DNA of 64,000 nt from contig OX419343.1 of assembly GCA_948470475.1 (NCBI GenBank), forward strand, positions 24,981,802 to 25,045,801. The letters run 5' to 3'. The position numbers were made by a program, and so were the translations under genes. The DNA comes from Galaxea fascicularis. Lineage: Eukaryota; Cnidaria; Anthozoa; Scleractinia; Euphylliidae. The notes below the pieces were generated by a model that was not told the origin of the DNA, did not search any database, and saw only the letters and a list, made by a program, of their open reading frames with translations. Positions 39,034-50,149 of this stretch are shown one piece after another (positions within the stretch are counted from its first letter, which is position 1; the number at the start of each line of letters is the position of its first letter).

Positions 39034-39562
39034 GGTAACTGCCTTAAGTATACATATATGTTGAAGCCCGGGCTGGATATGATTTGCCTTTCAAAAAAGA
39101 ACAAGTAAGTTAATGGTGAAAACAACCTGATATCTATATAAGTTTTGTGATGAGCTTCCTGCTTCTCTGGAGTACTTTAGAGTGGAAAACGTAACAAGCG
39201 AACGCACGCGAGAGAGAAAGTGACTGCTAAGAATCACTCTGCGGGGATCAGCTTTGCTTTGGTGTGTAGCAATACACAAGGGAAAGGACGCGCAGTTATT
39301 ATGTGTTAACTAACTAATTAATCAATCCGATTGATTCGGCTTCAAAGTTGTCATGCAGTTATTTCCCATACTGGAATTTACCCAAAGTAGGCCAAGTTGA
39401 ACAAAAAATTGATAAAGGTTAAAGAAGTGGTACCGAGTCAAAAATGCTTGTTATTTTATTATGAAAATCTTTTCCGGCTTTAAATGCCTTATGCAACCCT
39501 TTCGATATTTTATATAGTTAAGCTGTAACAAAATAAAATGCAGAGGGACCTTTGCCTATTGT

Positions 39563-39664
39563 CATAGCTCAAATCCATACAAACGTCTCTAATTTTGTGA
39601 CAGCGTCCCCAAATTGGGGACGCTGTCACAAAATTAGAGACGTTTGTATGGATTTTGAGCCATG
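39563..39664. repeat. Near-perfect ~100-bp palindrome
   Basis: Two arms of about 44-50 bases mirror each other around the single base at 39613, with only isolated mismatches in the outer part. The centre reads GCGTCCCCAAATTGGGGACGC. Because of the symmetry the same peptide appears on both strands, a good sign that it is not coding. Confidence 0.85.
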
Positions 39665-40477
39665 TTTCAATGTCCATAACTTGGTCTCTGTTCAACCTAA
39701 AAGAATCAAACTTGGTCAAACGACTAAACTCAATGTCATCTTTCATGTGATGGTGTCAATTTATCGAGTACTTCAAAATTTGAAACTCGCCCCAGTTCCC
39801 TTTTGAATTGTCGTCTCGGTCTTTCAAATTTAGCGCCATTGCACCCGTAAATATCCCGGATGTGTCACACAATTCTGCGCGATGCAATTGATTAATTATT
39901 TTTTTTTTATTTGTTCTTTAATTATCAGTTCGTTTTATTCTATTTTATTCTCAGTCTAGTTTAGTTTATGACTGATTCTTAGATTCAAAATCTACCTGGA
40001 TTTTTGAAAACAGGGTCGCAGGAAAGTTACACTAAGCCTTGTTTATTTTAGTACTGAGGTGTGTTTCCCCCTTCTATTCTTCTTCGTCTTTGCTTGTGCT
40101 GGGGGGAGCGACAATGGCAATTAGCTGATTAGTAAGAGAAAGTTAACATTGAAAGTTAAAATAAGCTCTTCCCCACCCCCCCCCCCCGCCTCCTACACTC
40201 CCGCTCCTCCCTTTTAACCCTCTTTATTTGGTCCCACTCTCTCTCTTTCTCAAGAAAATTTGCATGAATTTGAAATCTTAGCGTAGGCTTAGTTTCAAAC
40301 GGAGTCAGTATATTTAGCTTTCCTGTTCACCTCCTAGAGCAAAGTTTTCCTTAGAGCATCATGAAGCTCAGTGAGAGAAAAATTCTAGCGAGATGCAGTG
40401 TCTGCCTCGTCTAATAACCTTCGTGCGTATTTATCTTGTCGGGGCTATGAAGTCGACTGTTAGGCGCAGTGAAGGTT

Positions 40478-40731
40478 ATGCACCTATCAAAGTTTAGACG
40501 GAGAGGGGGGGGGTACGGGCAAAGGTGCGTCATTTGAATTTTCTTGCAATTTTTTGGTCAAATTCCCGACCCTTGGGACTGGAAATAGTTTAACAATCCT
40601 TTATAATATTTGAACTTTAATTAGTACAAGTGGTCAAATTCCCCAGAGAGGGGACAACAGAAGTGTTCAAATGCCGCATCTTTGCCCGTACCCCCCCCCC
40701 CCCCTCTCCGTCTAAACATTGATAGGTGCAT
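40478..40731. mobile_element. MITE-like element, TGCACC family, copy 2
   Basis: Ends TGCACCTATCAAAGTTTAGA and TCTAAACATTGATAGGTGCA are inverted repeats, followed inside by matching G-rich and C-rich tracts and GGGCAAAG/CTTTGCCC. TTA flanks both TGCACC termini, a 3-bp duplication. It shares its outer termini with the element at 1499-2139. Confidence 0.72.
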
Positions 40732-41506
40732 TATTGTAGAGCTTTGTTTTCGGAGGTAAGGAGTCTTTAGCCTCAAAACGTAGGTGTCAGGGTTGGTTTG
40801 TAAGCGCACATGGTGAAATTGGACTTGACTTTTGACCAGGCTAAAGAGTTAGTCTGGCATTTAGCAAGAAACAAGGGCTTGACGGAAGTTCGCTTGAAAT
40901 CGTTTTTCAACATCCGGGACTTCAAGTAACTATCAGGCGACGACAAGATTTGCCTCTGTATTTCTGCGCGAAAACCGTAAGTTTTTCCAGTTTCTCGACT
41001 TGTTACCGCCCTTGCGGCTTTAGCGATTCTATGCTAGTGATCTGATAAGTGATGTGATAATTTGAAGTGTCATAATGTGTGATTTCCGGACTCAAATCTA
41101 GTCGTAACATTTGCCACATGTTTACGTAGATGTAATTGACCAAGAGCTTGCTGTTATTTGTGTTAGCCACCAGGGAATTCGGTTTAAAACGTTGCTTGAT
41201 TTCGTGCAAATCGATGCCTCTTTCCTACGGTAACTTTACTCTCGGCAAGGCCAACGTTTCAAAGCAAGATTTGGGCAAAACTGACACTACTGCCCACAAG
41301 ATAGTTCAGGTCAGAAGTTACGTCGATTTCATGTCTAATTATATAGCAAATAGCCATGTTCTTTTTTCTTTCCTTTCGTCGACACTGTTATCTGGTAATA
41401 AGCAAAAAGTTAAGTGTCCTTGTTGAACAACGGAGGTAATAGCAAAGGAAGTTCTAAAAAGCCTCGAATTTTCGTCGACCAGGTTTTCATAAGGTCAGGT
41501 ATAAAT

Positions 41507-42353
41507 GAGGGTCTCAATGGGGTTAACTGTTTAGCGTATAATGATGGTTTTTTGGTATCGTAACCGTATAAACTTCAAAATATTAACTGACTAACGTATG
41601 ATGAAAGATTGATTTTTTTAGCGTATGCAGCTCGTGCGGCTTAAAGGATGTAGACGTTATAGGATAAATGACTACATTTTTGAGATGGAAACTAAATTTC
41701 AGTTAACTTTAACTTCATTTTAACACCTCTGGAGACCCTCTGTTACCATAATTTTTCGTACTTTTGTCTTTTGCGTGTCTCTTTGGAGATTGCATTACTT
41801 GTGATCGAGGTCATCCGAGCCTGCGCCGAGTTCCCGCGGTTTACTTTTGCAGACCGTACAGATAAAACATGGCTGCCATTGGTGCCGTCGTTTCTTTCTA
41901 CAGGGGTTCAGCAGTGATTGAACGTTTTCGATCGAGAATTTCGTTTCGAGGTGAGTTGAAAAGTTTGACTTTATTCAAACGCCATCTGGAAAATTTTCTA
42001 GGCCTCAAGGACAAAGCAAGAGAGCTTGGAGTTAATAGCTTTGGGTTGAAGTTGTTTCGTTTGACGAAGTCGACACGGGCAAATGACTGCCAAAATTATG
42101 CCATTTATACTCAAGAACAGTGGGATCTGGAGAGGCCACTACTCCTCGAAAGTTCTGGTTTTATTTCAATAATGACTTACTTTGCAAAAGGAGATCATCT
42201 ACAGCTCATAAAAGTCTTAAAATCACACAAATTAACTGACTAACCTATTTTTTTGCTGTTTACAGACTAAGTTTCTTTTTTCTAACAGTTTACTGACTAA
42301 TTGGCATTTTTTTAGCTGTTTACTGACTAGGGCCATACCCCATTGAGACCCTC
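41507..42353. mobile_element. 847-bp DNA element with 6-bp target duplication
   Basis: The left end GAGGGTCTCAATGGGGTTA and right end ATACCCCATTGAGACCCTC are inverted repeats. ATAAAT occurs exactly on both borders (41501-41506 and 42354-42359). Inside, GTTTACTGACTA-type motifs recur near the right end and related AACTGACTAACGTATGATG motifs near the left. A plus-strand frame of 124 codons (41869-42243, starting MAAIGAVVSF) is entirely internal; I see no transposase signature in it and do not assign a function. Confidence 0.72.
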
Positions 42354-44274
42354 ATAAATACATGAGCTAGGGCTGATGTTACGCGATGAAGAAAATTCGA
42401 GTTTAAAGTTTTTAAACAGGGATAGCAGAAATCAGTTACCAGTCTTGACATATTTAGCTCTGTCAGATCTACAAGCTAAGCTCCAATAAGGCTGTTAGTT
42501 TTCGTGGATTACAATTTAGAGCCAAAGTGTTTGAAGGTACACCTTACTGTGGGAATAATATCATCGGATTATCAAGCCATACAAATGGCTACTATGATGC
42601 GATTGCAAAGCGCTATAATTGAGTTGTGCATGATTTTACAGGGAAGGGTTCATTAGTCAAGATGTCTTGGCTCAATAAGCTTTTGCTTATTCATTAGCTT
42701 TTATAATTAGGTAAGAAACGAAAAAACAGAAAAGTTCCCGGTCTAGCAGGTTATTTTCAATCATTGTGCGGGTCATTAGGAGTGTTTCTAACTTGAAATA
42801 ACTGACTATTAACAGTTTGATCACGCAATTTGAAAACGGTTAACCCCAAATTGCGATAATTTGAATTTTAATGCTAGTGTGCCAAGTGCACGAGGACCTG
42901 CCTTAACGCATCGAGTATCTCCTGGTATACATAATTGATTAAAGATGCAAAGGATGAAGAGATTAAATAAAAGATGGCAAAGCATTTCAGTGAAATAAAT
43001 GTGATACCAGCACTTAGTGTAAAAACTAAAATGGATATCTATCGAAAATCGATTGATACAAACGGTGTCAGTTATGGAAATAACCGATATAGAAAAATAC
43101 CCCTTTCAGCTATCGCATTTGCTAGTTGAAGATAGCCCAGTGAGATCCTGATCGAAGAGAAATAGATACGAAGGTCGACAAAATGTTTACATATCATATT
43201 GAATAGCAAACGCTGTGAATGCAGTCTGCTCGCTTTGGAAATTAAATTACTTATTTTTATAATTCAAGCGTCGCATGAAGCAGTTTGCGTTATACGGTTG
43301 TAAGTCTTACCTTACTTGCTTCTGTTCAGAGAAGGAAGTATTACTCCAAGCAGTACAGCAGCAGAAAGGGAAAAATCCGTGTCGAAACTCAAAACGTTCT
43401 CACCAAGACAAAGAAAAAGCCATGGAAACTTAACTCACTGGGATTATGGCACTGATCTCATTTCAATTAGTTGATATTAATTTCGTACATTTTCTCGCTG
43501 GAAAAATAAAATTCACGGCCGTCCTCATCCAAATGCGGCTTTCCTGTAAGTTAAATGTAACTCTTCAGAAACGCATTCTCTGAAATGGCATCATTAAACC
43601 GGCATATAATAATTTATAAAACCCCGATTAAGAAAACTTAATTATGCGGCATTTACACATGAAAATGTGGGTAATTAGAAGGCTGACTGACATTTTAGTA
43701 GACCAAATCTATTCTTTTGGTCATTTTGCTACATTAGCAACTGAAAAATGTTGAAAGTAGCAATCAGTCCCAAATTTAAGTGTCGGGAGTTTCTCTTCGC
43801 AATGTGTAGAAAGATCTCCTAAAGGGTGTTAAAAATGAACTGAATATAAAACCGCGTTGCTTTTATACTTTGCATTGCATATATTTCCGGCTTTCATGCA
43901 GAAAAAAAGTAACGTTTAACTTTATAATCAGAGCCTTCCCCAAAAATAGTTGGTAATACAGACCGGCGAGTTTTAGTAGAAAAGCCTTTACACAAAAGAC
44001 ACAGGCAGCTGCAGGAGAATTGCTCGACACATGTGTAGTAGACTTTACTCGTTCACAAGTCACAACTTTTATATAAAGGTCAAGAGCAAATTGAAGAAAA
44101 AAAACGTTATTTTTCAAGGTGTTAGAGCACGGCGTCAGTTGTTAGCCTTCAAATCTCCGACTCCCCGATCTTAAGCGCTTAAGATCTCTCAGTCAGGCTG
44201 TGACAAATACTGAGTTGAAGTTCCACATATCTACCTAGATAAGGGGGTGGCGTTTAAGAGGAGAAAGCGACAAC

Positions 44275-45190
44275 CCCGGGGGGGGTGGGGTACTCCCTTA
44301 TAAGAGGCTAACGGGGATGTGCCGCTGGATGGGGTCTCATTTTCACGACTGGAGTGACTATAATGGGGTTACATTTTTTGTAGAGTTACTAGAATGGGGT
44401 CGCGCATTTTCGGGATGTCTGGGATAAGAAAATTCTGGCAAACACTGAGGGATTTAAAAGTAGGAAGATTCGCGGTAAAAAAATGGTTCGTGGTGTTGTT
44501 TAAATATTTAACAGTTGGCTCGCATTGACTTCCGTTCATGAATCACGACTTAAACATTAACGACTTGCACAATAATGCAGAACCCCTGGGTCCAGGACAA
44601 AGTCCAACAAATCATCCGTACTATAGTATTTATTTTCCGGCTATTCTGCGTTGTCATCGTCCATCGAAGTTAACATAACTTGGATCTTCTTTTGGATTAG
44701 TAAGCGTTTGTTCTCTTTCGCTCGCGACTTAATAGCTTTCAACGTGACAGTTGTACAGGTACTGATAAAACGGTCTTGCCAATATTTTTATTGGGAGTAT
44801 GAATCTTCTGATCTATAGGTTCTAAATAATTTGTTTTTATCCATGTAAGAAACCATTATGTCGTTCCCGTTAAAGAAGAATGTTTGCATTTCAACTATTT
44901 ATGACAGTATGTTTGTAAATACTAACAATTAGCAAATATACCAGAATGTTTGTACTGTAGGTGAAAAGTAAACAATTTAACAAACGTGTCAATTTATTTT
45001 AGGATGATCTACTTAAGGTAGAGGCATAAACAGAAAGTGACTAAGCTGGGATCGCGAAAATTACATTTTCCCAAAAGTGACTAAGATGGGGTCTATAATT
45101 GGCCACAGAATAGACTATAATGGGGTAGGGGTTCTGAGAGGCCAGCGGCACATACCCAGCAAAAATTGACCCAAGTAACCCCCCCCCGGG
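44275..45190. mobile_element. 916-bp CCCGGGG-terminus element with 8-bp target duplication
   Basis: The element begins CCCGGGGGGGGTGGGGTACT and ends with AGTAACCCCCCCCCGGG. GCGACAAC precedes it (44267-44274) and follows it (45191-45198). Inside, GACTATAATGGGGT recurs near both ends. An 8-bp duplication fits hAT, P or Merlin insertions, but the termini do not decide. It lies about 200 bp upstream of the 5' UTR acceptor of the Mab-21 gene. Confidence 0.7.
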
Positions 45191-45417
45191 GCGACAACTT
45201 CTATCAGAACATTAAAGATGTAATTTAAAAGAACAAAAATGCGTTCCACCTTTCTATTATTTTCAGTTCCACCGTTCCACGGTTCTATCATTCTCAGCCA
45301 TTCCGCCGTTTCTTCCTTTCCCGTTATCCTTCCCAGCATGCTCACAGAGATCATGATCAAGACCAGGTTACCATTTCATTATAATTTTTCTTTCAGTGTT
45401 AGAACAAGACAACCGAC

Positions 45418-47535
45418 ATGGATGACTCAGTCTGTTTGAATTTAACACTACATTTGGTTCCATTTTTCGATATATTTAGAGACGACATGAAAGAAAACAT
45501 CGACAGACTCGCTAAAGACTTAGACAAATGCTGCAGTGGGAATCCTGATGTTGAAGTCATTCATACCGGAAGTGGCGTTGAAGGACTATCTCTTCCCCAT
45601 TTGGATAAAAGTACTTGGAACACTGATGCCGACCATATGATCATTAGAACGGACTTGAGACTACAGGAAGGCGTGAAAGTGGGGGAGGAGACAAATTTGG
45701 AGGAAAGCGAAAAATTGTCACCAGACGCGTCTGGTGCATGCATGGAAAAGGGATCCCCTAGCGTGAAGGAGGAAAAGAAGTTCTTGTATATTTATGACGC
45801 ATCACATTCAGGATATGTGTACTTAACGCACAAAAAACTCTCTCAACCTCTTGACCCATCTTCTATTCGAGATCACTGTATTCAAAACGCTGAATTCATC
45901 GAGAAATGCCAACATTTGATTCCACTTAGCAGGACGGCTCTAATGGCCACCGTCGATGTGGGTTCGATCGTAGGTCCGTCATACTCTCTTCCCTATACTG
46001 GAGGATCATTCATAGTCAATCGAGACTTCGTTTATGGCCTTAAATGTCCATTTTGGCCTTCACAGGCGGAGCAGTGGATACACCGAGACAGAGTAAACTG
46101 GCCGAGGTCCGAGGCAGTCTCCGCAATAACAAACCATGGTTGTCATGTGGTGCCTGTTGGGTCACACAACAGCAATCTGAGAGAGTACGAATGGCGATTT
46201 TCTTTTTCTGTTGCTGAGTTAATGCTGGTGAATTCTTTATCAGAGACGCAAAAGTTAACCTATTCCATGCTGAAGGCCCTAATCAAATCTGAGATGAAGT
46301 TACGGGGAATAGATCTCTTTGCTTCGTATCATTTGAAGACCTGTTTATTTTGGTTCCTTGAGAAGAAGGGAACTGAGTCTTGGGAGACGCGCAGCTCAGG
46401 AGTAAACATTCTTGAACTTCTGGACTTTCTTATTGCATTCTATTCCGAGGGCTCTCTTCCTAACTTTTTCATTTCGAAGAATAATATGATAGATCATCAC
46501 ACCGGTGAAGATGTTCTTACTGCATGTCACGCTCTAAGAGAAATTCGTGACAATGTAGCACTTTCCTTCTGCCGTTACATCGAGAACAATCAATCACTTC
46601 CTGTGTCATTCGATGTACAGTTGACTCAGCTCCTCAACGAAAATCCTGAAAAGTTTGCCGAAAACTGTAAGTACAATTTCCTTGTCATGGCCTTGGCTTG
46701 TGTTCTGAAGAAAGAAAAGATGAGATTCAAGAGCAACAAGTTATGTGTGGAAGCCAGTGGTCTTGTTGATAAGGCCCGTCTTCTTCACAAAGCTTCCCAA
46801 AGTAAAGACTTCCGCGCCAGCTTACATTTCGCTCTTGTTGGAGCTTCAGAGGTTTCAGAAGCTGTGGAAAAACTTACTGCAAATGTGATCCTTTCGCTAC
46901 TTGAGGAGTTCTTAGCTGTAGATAACTTAAAAGTCACCGAGAACAGTGCAGTAGCTCTTGCAGTTTTTAATGTTTTCTTGACTCTCCATCCCACCCACCT
47001 CGCCCCTGGCTTTGAAAGGAATTCCGCGGAGCTTCAAAGCTATCTTCGCAACCCTGTATTCAAGGAGACTCTTTTCTGGGCTGCAAGAATGCATGAGACT
47101 TACAGTGATGCCATTTATGATTTTGTGGTTGAGAAATGGAAGAATGGACCTCGGTTCCACACTGAAAACGACGAGGCGAAGAAATTTCTGAAGCTTTTGA
47201 TGATAATTCTGGGGAAGCCAACCAAACAGGCAAGAGCTGTGACTGGGTCTTTAGTCAAACGTGCTATAGAAGGCGAAAGGTTTATCATGATGCGCATGCT
47301 TGGTGATTATCTACTGCATGTGCATTTGGACAGTGCCTATATTGCCTTCCAAGGTGCAGCATACCTCATGGGCAAAAGTGTTTTGTCTGAAGTTTACCTC
47401 CAGATAAAATGGTCCACTTACGAACCCAGTAAGCTTCGTGCCATCCAGCTTATCCTCTCAAAACCAGAATTGCAGGCTGAATTATCTGAGGAGGAATTTG
47501 CTCGACTGCTTCAAATGCACCACGACCTGACCTGA
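45418..47535 (+). CDS. Mab-21 domain, cGAS-like receptor candidate
   Basis: A single open exon encodes 705 aa. It is preceded by an acceptor (TTTCAG at 45391-45396), so the 5' UTR is probably spliced. Residues 1-290 form a Mab-21/cGAS-like nucleotidyltransferase region: G51-S52 in HTGSGVEGL, the Asp-x-Asp pair D70/D72 in NTDADHMII, and a third candidate acid D203 in [14 protein letters not shown]. The signature CHVVPVG and [15 protein letters not shown] (about 242-270) and a Q-Y-LK helix follow. Residues 400-705 are a long, mostly helical extension ending MHHDLT. There is no signal peptide or membrane segment, so it is probably cytosolic. Active cGAS-like receptors sense nucleic acid and make cyclic dinucleotides for STING; retained motif residues make activity possible but do not prove it. 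The cGAS zinc-ribbon is not evident. It stands alone on the plus strand between VWC genes 4 and 5. Confidence 0.9.
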   Translation: MDDSVCLNLTLHLVPFFDIFRDDMKENIDRLAKDLDKCCSGNPDVEVIHTGSGVEGLSLPHLDKSTWNTDADHMIIRTDLRLQEGVKVGEETNLEESEKLSPDASGACMEKGSPSVKEEKKFLYIYDASHSGYVYLTHKKLSQPLDPSSIRDHCIQNAEFIEKCQHLIPLSRTALMATVDVGSIVGPSYSLPYTGGSFIVNRDFVYGLKCPFWPSQAEQWIHRDRVNWPRSEAVSAITNHGCHVVPVGSHNSNLREYEWRFSFSVAELMLVNSLSETQKLTYSMLKALIKSEMKLRGIDLFASYHLKTCLFWFLEKKGTESWETRSSGVNILELLDFLIAFYSEGSLPNFFISKNNMIDHHTGEDVLTACHALREIRDNVALSFCRYIENNQSLPVSFDVQLTQLLNENPEKFAENCKYNFLVMALACVLKKEKMRFKSNKLCVEASGLVDKARLLHKASQSKDFRASLHFALVGASEVSEAVEKLTANVILSLLEEFLAVDNLKVTENSAVALAVFNVFLTLHPTHLAPGFERNSAELQSYLRNPVFKETLFWAARMHETYSDAIYDFVVEKWKNGPRFHTENDEAKKFLKLLMIILGKPTKQARAVTGSLVKRAIEGERFIMMRMLGDYLLHVHLDSAYIAFQGAAYLMGKSVLSEVYLQIKWSTYEPSKLRAIQLILSKPELQAELSEEEFARLLQMHHDLT

Positions 47536-47548
47536 TCTGACCACTGTC

Positions 47549-47554
47549 AATAAA
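47549..47554 (+). terminator. Polyadenylation signal AATAAA
   Basis: AATAAA lies 14 bases after the TGA of the Mab-21 gene, in AT-rich sequence, and is the probable polyadenylation signal for a very short 3' UTR. Confidence 0.6.
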
Positions 47555-47819
47555 TTTAATGACTACAAATTGAACACAGATTTTCCTCAGGGATCTTTTG
47601 ACAGCAGAGAGATTATACCCTCAGTTGACGCCTACACAAAACGGATATGTCTTAAACCTAAACAATGTGGACGTTTATGCAAATAATGTTACCTTTGAAG
47701 ACTCCTTTGAACTGATAGTATGCTGAAAATATTCATACCCATCCCAGGAAGAAATGATTAATTTTCTTTTCTCAAGAACTCATTTTTTTATGATATATTA
47801 TCTGGCCCCTCATTGATTA

Positions 47820-47930
47820 AGGCCCGGTTCAAACGTCGAACTTTACATGTACTGAATCTAATGCAAATGAGAAAAATCTATTGTTTTCCCTCATTTGCAT
47901 TAGATTCGGCACATGTAAAGTACCGGGCCC
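47820..47930. mobile_element. Hairpin MITE
   Basis: Left GGCCCGG...CTTTACATGTACTGAATC and right GATTCGGCACATGTAAAG...CCGGGCC are inverted. The inner arms (CTAATGCAAATGAG and its inverse) are exact. The right arm lacks about 11 bases present in the left arm. Confidence 0.65.
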
Positions 47931-48448
47931 AACTCAGAAAAACACCTTGTTTTCTCATTTCACTTTGTCTTTTATCTGTGTTTTTCTATTAAATCTACAA
48001 TGTAAGCGAACGACCACGATTGCTTCAGAAAGCGTTGTGCGTTTTTGACCGAGGAAAAGCTGTTTTCGACGTTTTGATTTTCAAGTGCAATCAAGTTTAG
48101 TCATACGCACTGAAATGCTCGGGGATATTTTCGGAAGCAAACGATTGTGTTACATTTTCAGCTTGTGAAACAGCGCCCACTAAACCTCAATCTTGTGGTC
48201 TTGATTAATTTCTGGCGCAGAATAAGAAAAATTTAAGCATGTCTCACAGCAACTATAAACCGGGATGTACGTGTTAAACATAAATAATAGGTGCTAGAAG
48301 GGACTTATATGTTATGCCGGGTTCAATTTTATCCTTGGTTTAAATTTCATTTTCTTTTGTTTCCAACTCATTATCATACGTTAACATACCCCAAAACAAA
48401 GGAAAATAAAATTTAAACCAACGATTAAATTGAACCACAACATAATAT

Positions 48449-49490
48449 AAAACATGGACCCGCGGTCCATGGACCACCCTAGCTGTGGACCTGGTCCATG
48501 GACCACCCCTGTGGACCACCCCCAATCAACAATTAAAGTACTCAACAAGTGCAACAACAAAGTACATGTTGCTTGTGTATATAACAGATGCTTAACTTGT
48601 TTATTTTGCATTCACACTTTACTTACTCAACTGATTTGCTGGCAGTGCACACCACCTCACTGAATGTGTACCCATGAAGTGGTGAATACTATAGTTTTCT
48701 TTAGTCGAATTCCGTAGAGGTGAAACAAATAAAACCATGATTGACATGATTGGCCGTATTTATACTAGAGACGGATCATCCGTCCGGGACGAGCTTGGGC
48801 AAAGAATGGTAGCTCGTCTGATAATCCGTCTGTGTATAAATACGGCAAGCAGACGGATCATCCATCCACACGAGCTGTTGCGATAGTCCGTCTTGCGAGA
48901 CGTGGTTCTAGCAGTATAATAATGGAAAGAAACGCGTGAGGTGTAATGTATTATATTACTAAGCGTTGTTGCTGCTAATGTGTGTTTAACATGTAATTAT
49001 TATTTCTACGGTTTTCTGTTTTACAGGGTCTTCGTTTTCGTAGTACGAAAACGAAGACCAGGTCTTAGGTCTTAAGTCTTCGTTTTCGTAACACTCATGA
49101 TCCATGATCCATCTGCTTGCCCGTATTTATACACAGACGGATTATCAGACGAGGTACCGTTCCGTTGCCCAAGCTCGTCCCAGACGGATAATCAGTCTCT
49201 AGTATAAATCGGACCATTTAGTAACAGGACATAATCTCGTCCATCAAAATGTTTCAATCGTATTTAAAGTACAGTACCTATCGGACTCAGTGCTCGCCAA
49301 CTCTCCATAAATATCTAAAGAACAAAACATGCAAATACGATCGTTAATGGCGGTCAGGAAACAGCATAACATTACTAAAATAAAAAAGAAATACTCAAGC
49401 AGTCATTTTCATCCATTCGACGTGTTTGTTGACCTTCAAAAATTAGGGGTGGTCCACAGGGGTGGTCCATGGACCGGGGGTCCATGTTTT
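48449..49490. mobile_element. Outer element of a nested pair
   Basis: Ends are AAAACATGGACCCGCGGTCC continuing into GTCCATGGACCACC, and the inverse GGTGGTCCATGGACC...GGGTCCATGTTTT. Additional GTGGACCACCCC copies form part of both ends. The 1,042-bp span contains the foldback element at 48751-49216. Confidence 0.6.
48751..49216. mobile_element. Foldback element nested inside 48449-49490
   Basis: Long arms are inverted copies. The left starts CCGTATTTATACTAGAGACG and runs through GGGACGAGCTTGGGCAA; the right runs through TTGCCCAAGCTCGTCCC and CGTCT-like blocks to CTAGTATAAAT. Each arm also holds a second inverted copy, and a 33-base perfect palindrome built on GGTCTTCGTTTTCGT sits at 49027-49059. 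Confidence 0.7.
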
Positions 49491-50149
49491 GTATACGTTC
49501 GTGCTAGAAGAACCGTGCCGAATATCGAACACTCGCCGTAGTGATTTGGTTTTACATGTAGTTTAGTTTTTGACCAGAGGATATTATTAATTTTTTTTGA
49601 CCTCTCCGTTCGCCGTACACGAAAACAAAAATAAAAACGTCTGGGTCACAGAGAGTTTTTTGCGTGATAAGTGTTGCAAACTACTTGAGAATTTATTTCC
49701 TCTCCATGGTGACATCGCACCAATCAGAGCGCTGCGTTCGTGGGCGAACGCCGTTCTGCAGAATCGTGGGGTTTGTGTGCCAGCGTTTCATTCGTCCCTC
49801 TTCCCTCCCCCCTCGCATCTCTGTTTTGCCACCGCCCATTACCGGCGGAAACGCTTGCTACGCGCAGGCTACCGAAATATCGGCCGTCACGGCGGCCAAT
49901 ATGTCGCTGTGTATTATTGTCCCAATGTCGGCTTAGTATCGATTGAATCATGGTCGACTTTCGCTCGACACTCGGTCGGTCGATAGTCGACACAATGTCG
50001 TTCAGCAGTGCACATGACACTAATTTTCTGCTGTCACACAATCATGATAATCCGATATCTTTATAAGGGTCGCGACAACTTGGTGAATACGTCAGTTTGC
50101 TAAACGACTGTTGTTTTAAATTGACGCACGCTATTCGGGCGAAGTACAA

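Larger units (their letters stand above)
39034..45396. other. Gene-free stretch upstream of the Mab-21 gene
   Basis: It contains a perfect palindrome, a TGCACC-family MITE, the 847-bp and 916-bp elements, and no exon I can support. A plus-strand segment at about 43330-43440 follows a good acceptor and is open in three frames, but no partner exon was found. It ends at the acceptor TTTCAG (45391-45396) of the Mab-21 gene. Confidence 0.5.

Noticed and set aside
39510..39806. Overlapping frames on both strands encoding the same peptide.
   Set aside because: They are a consequence of the palindrome at 39563-39664.
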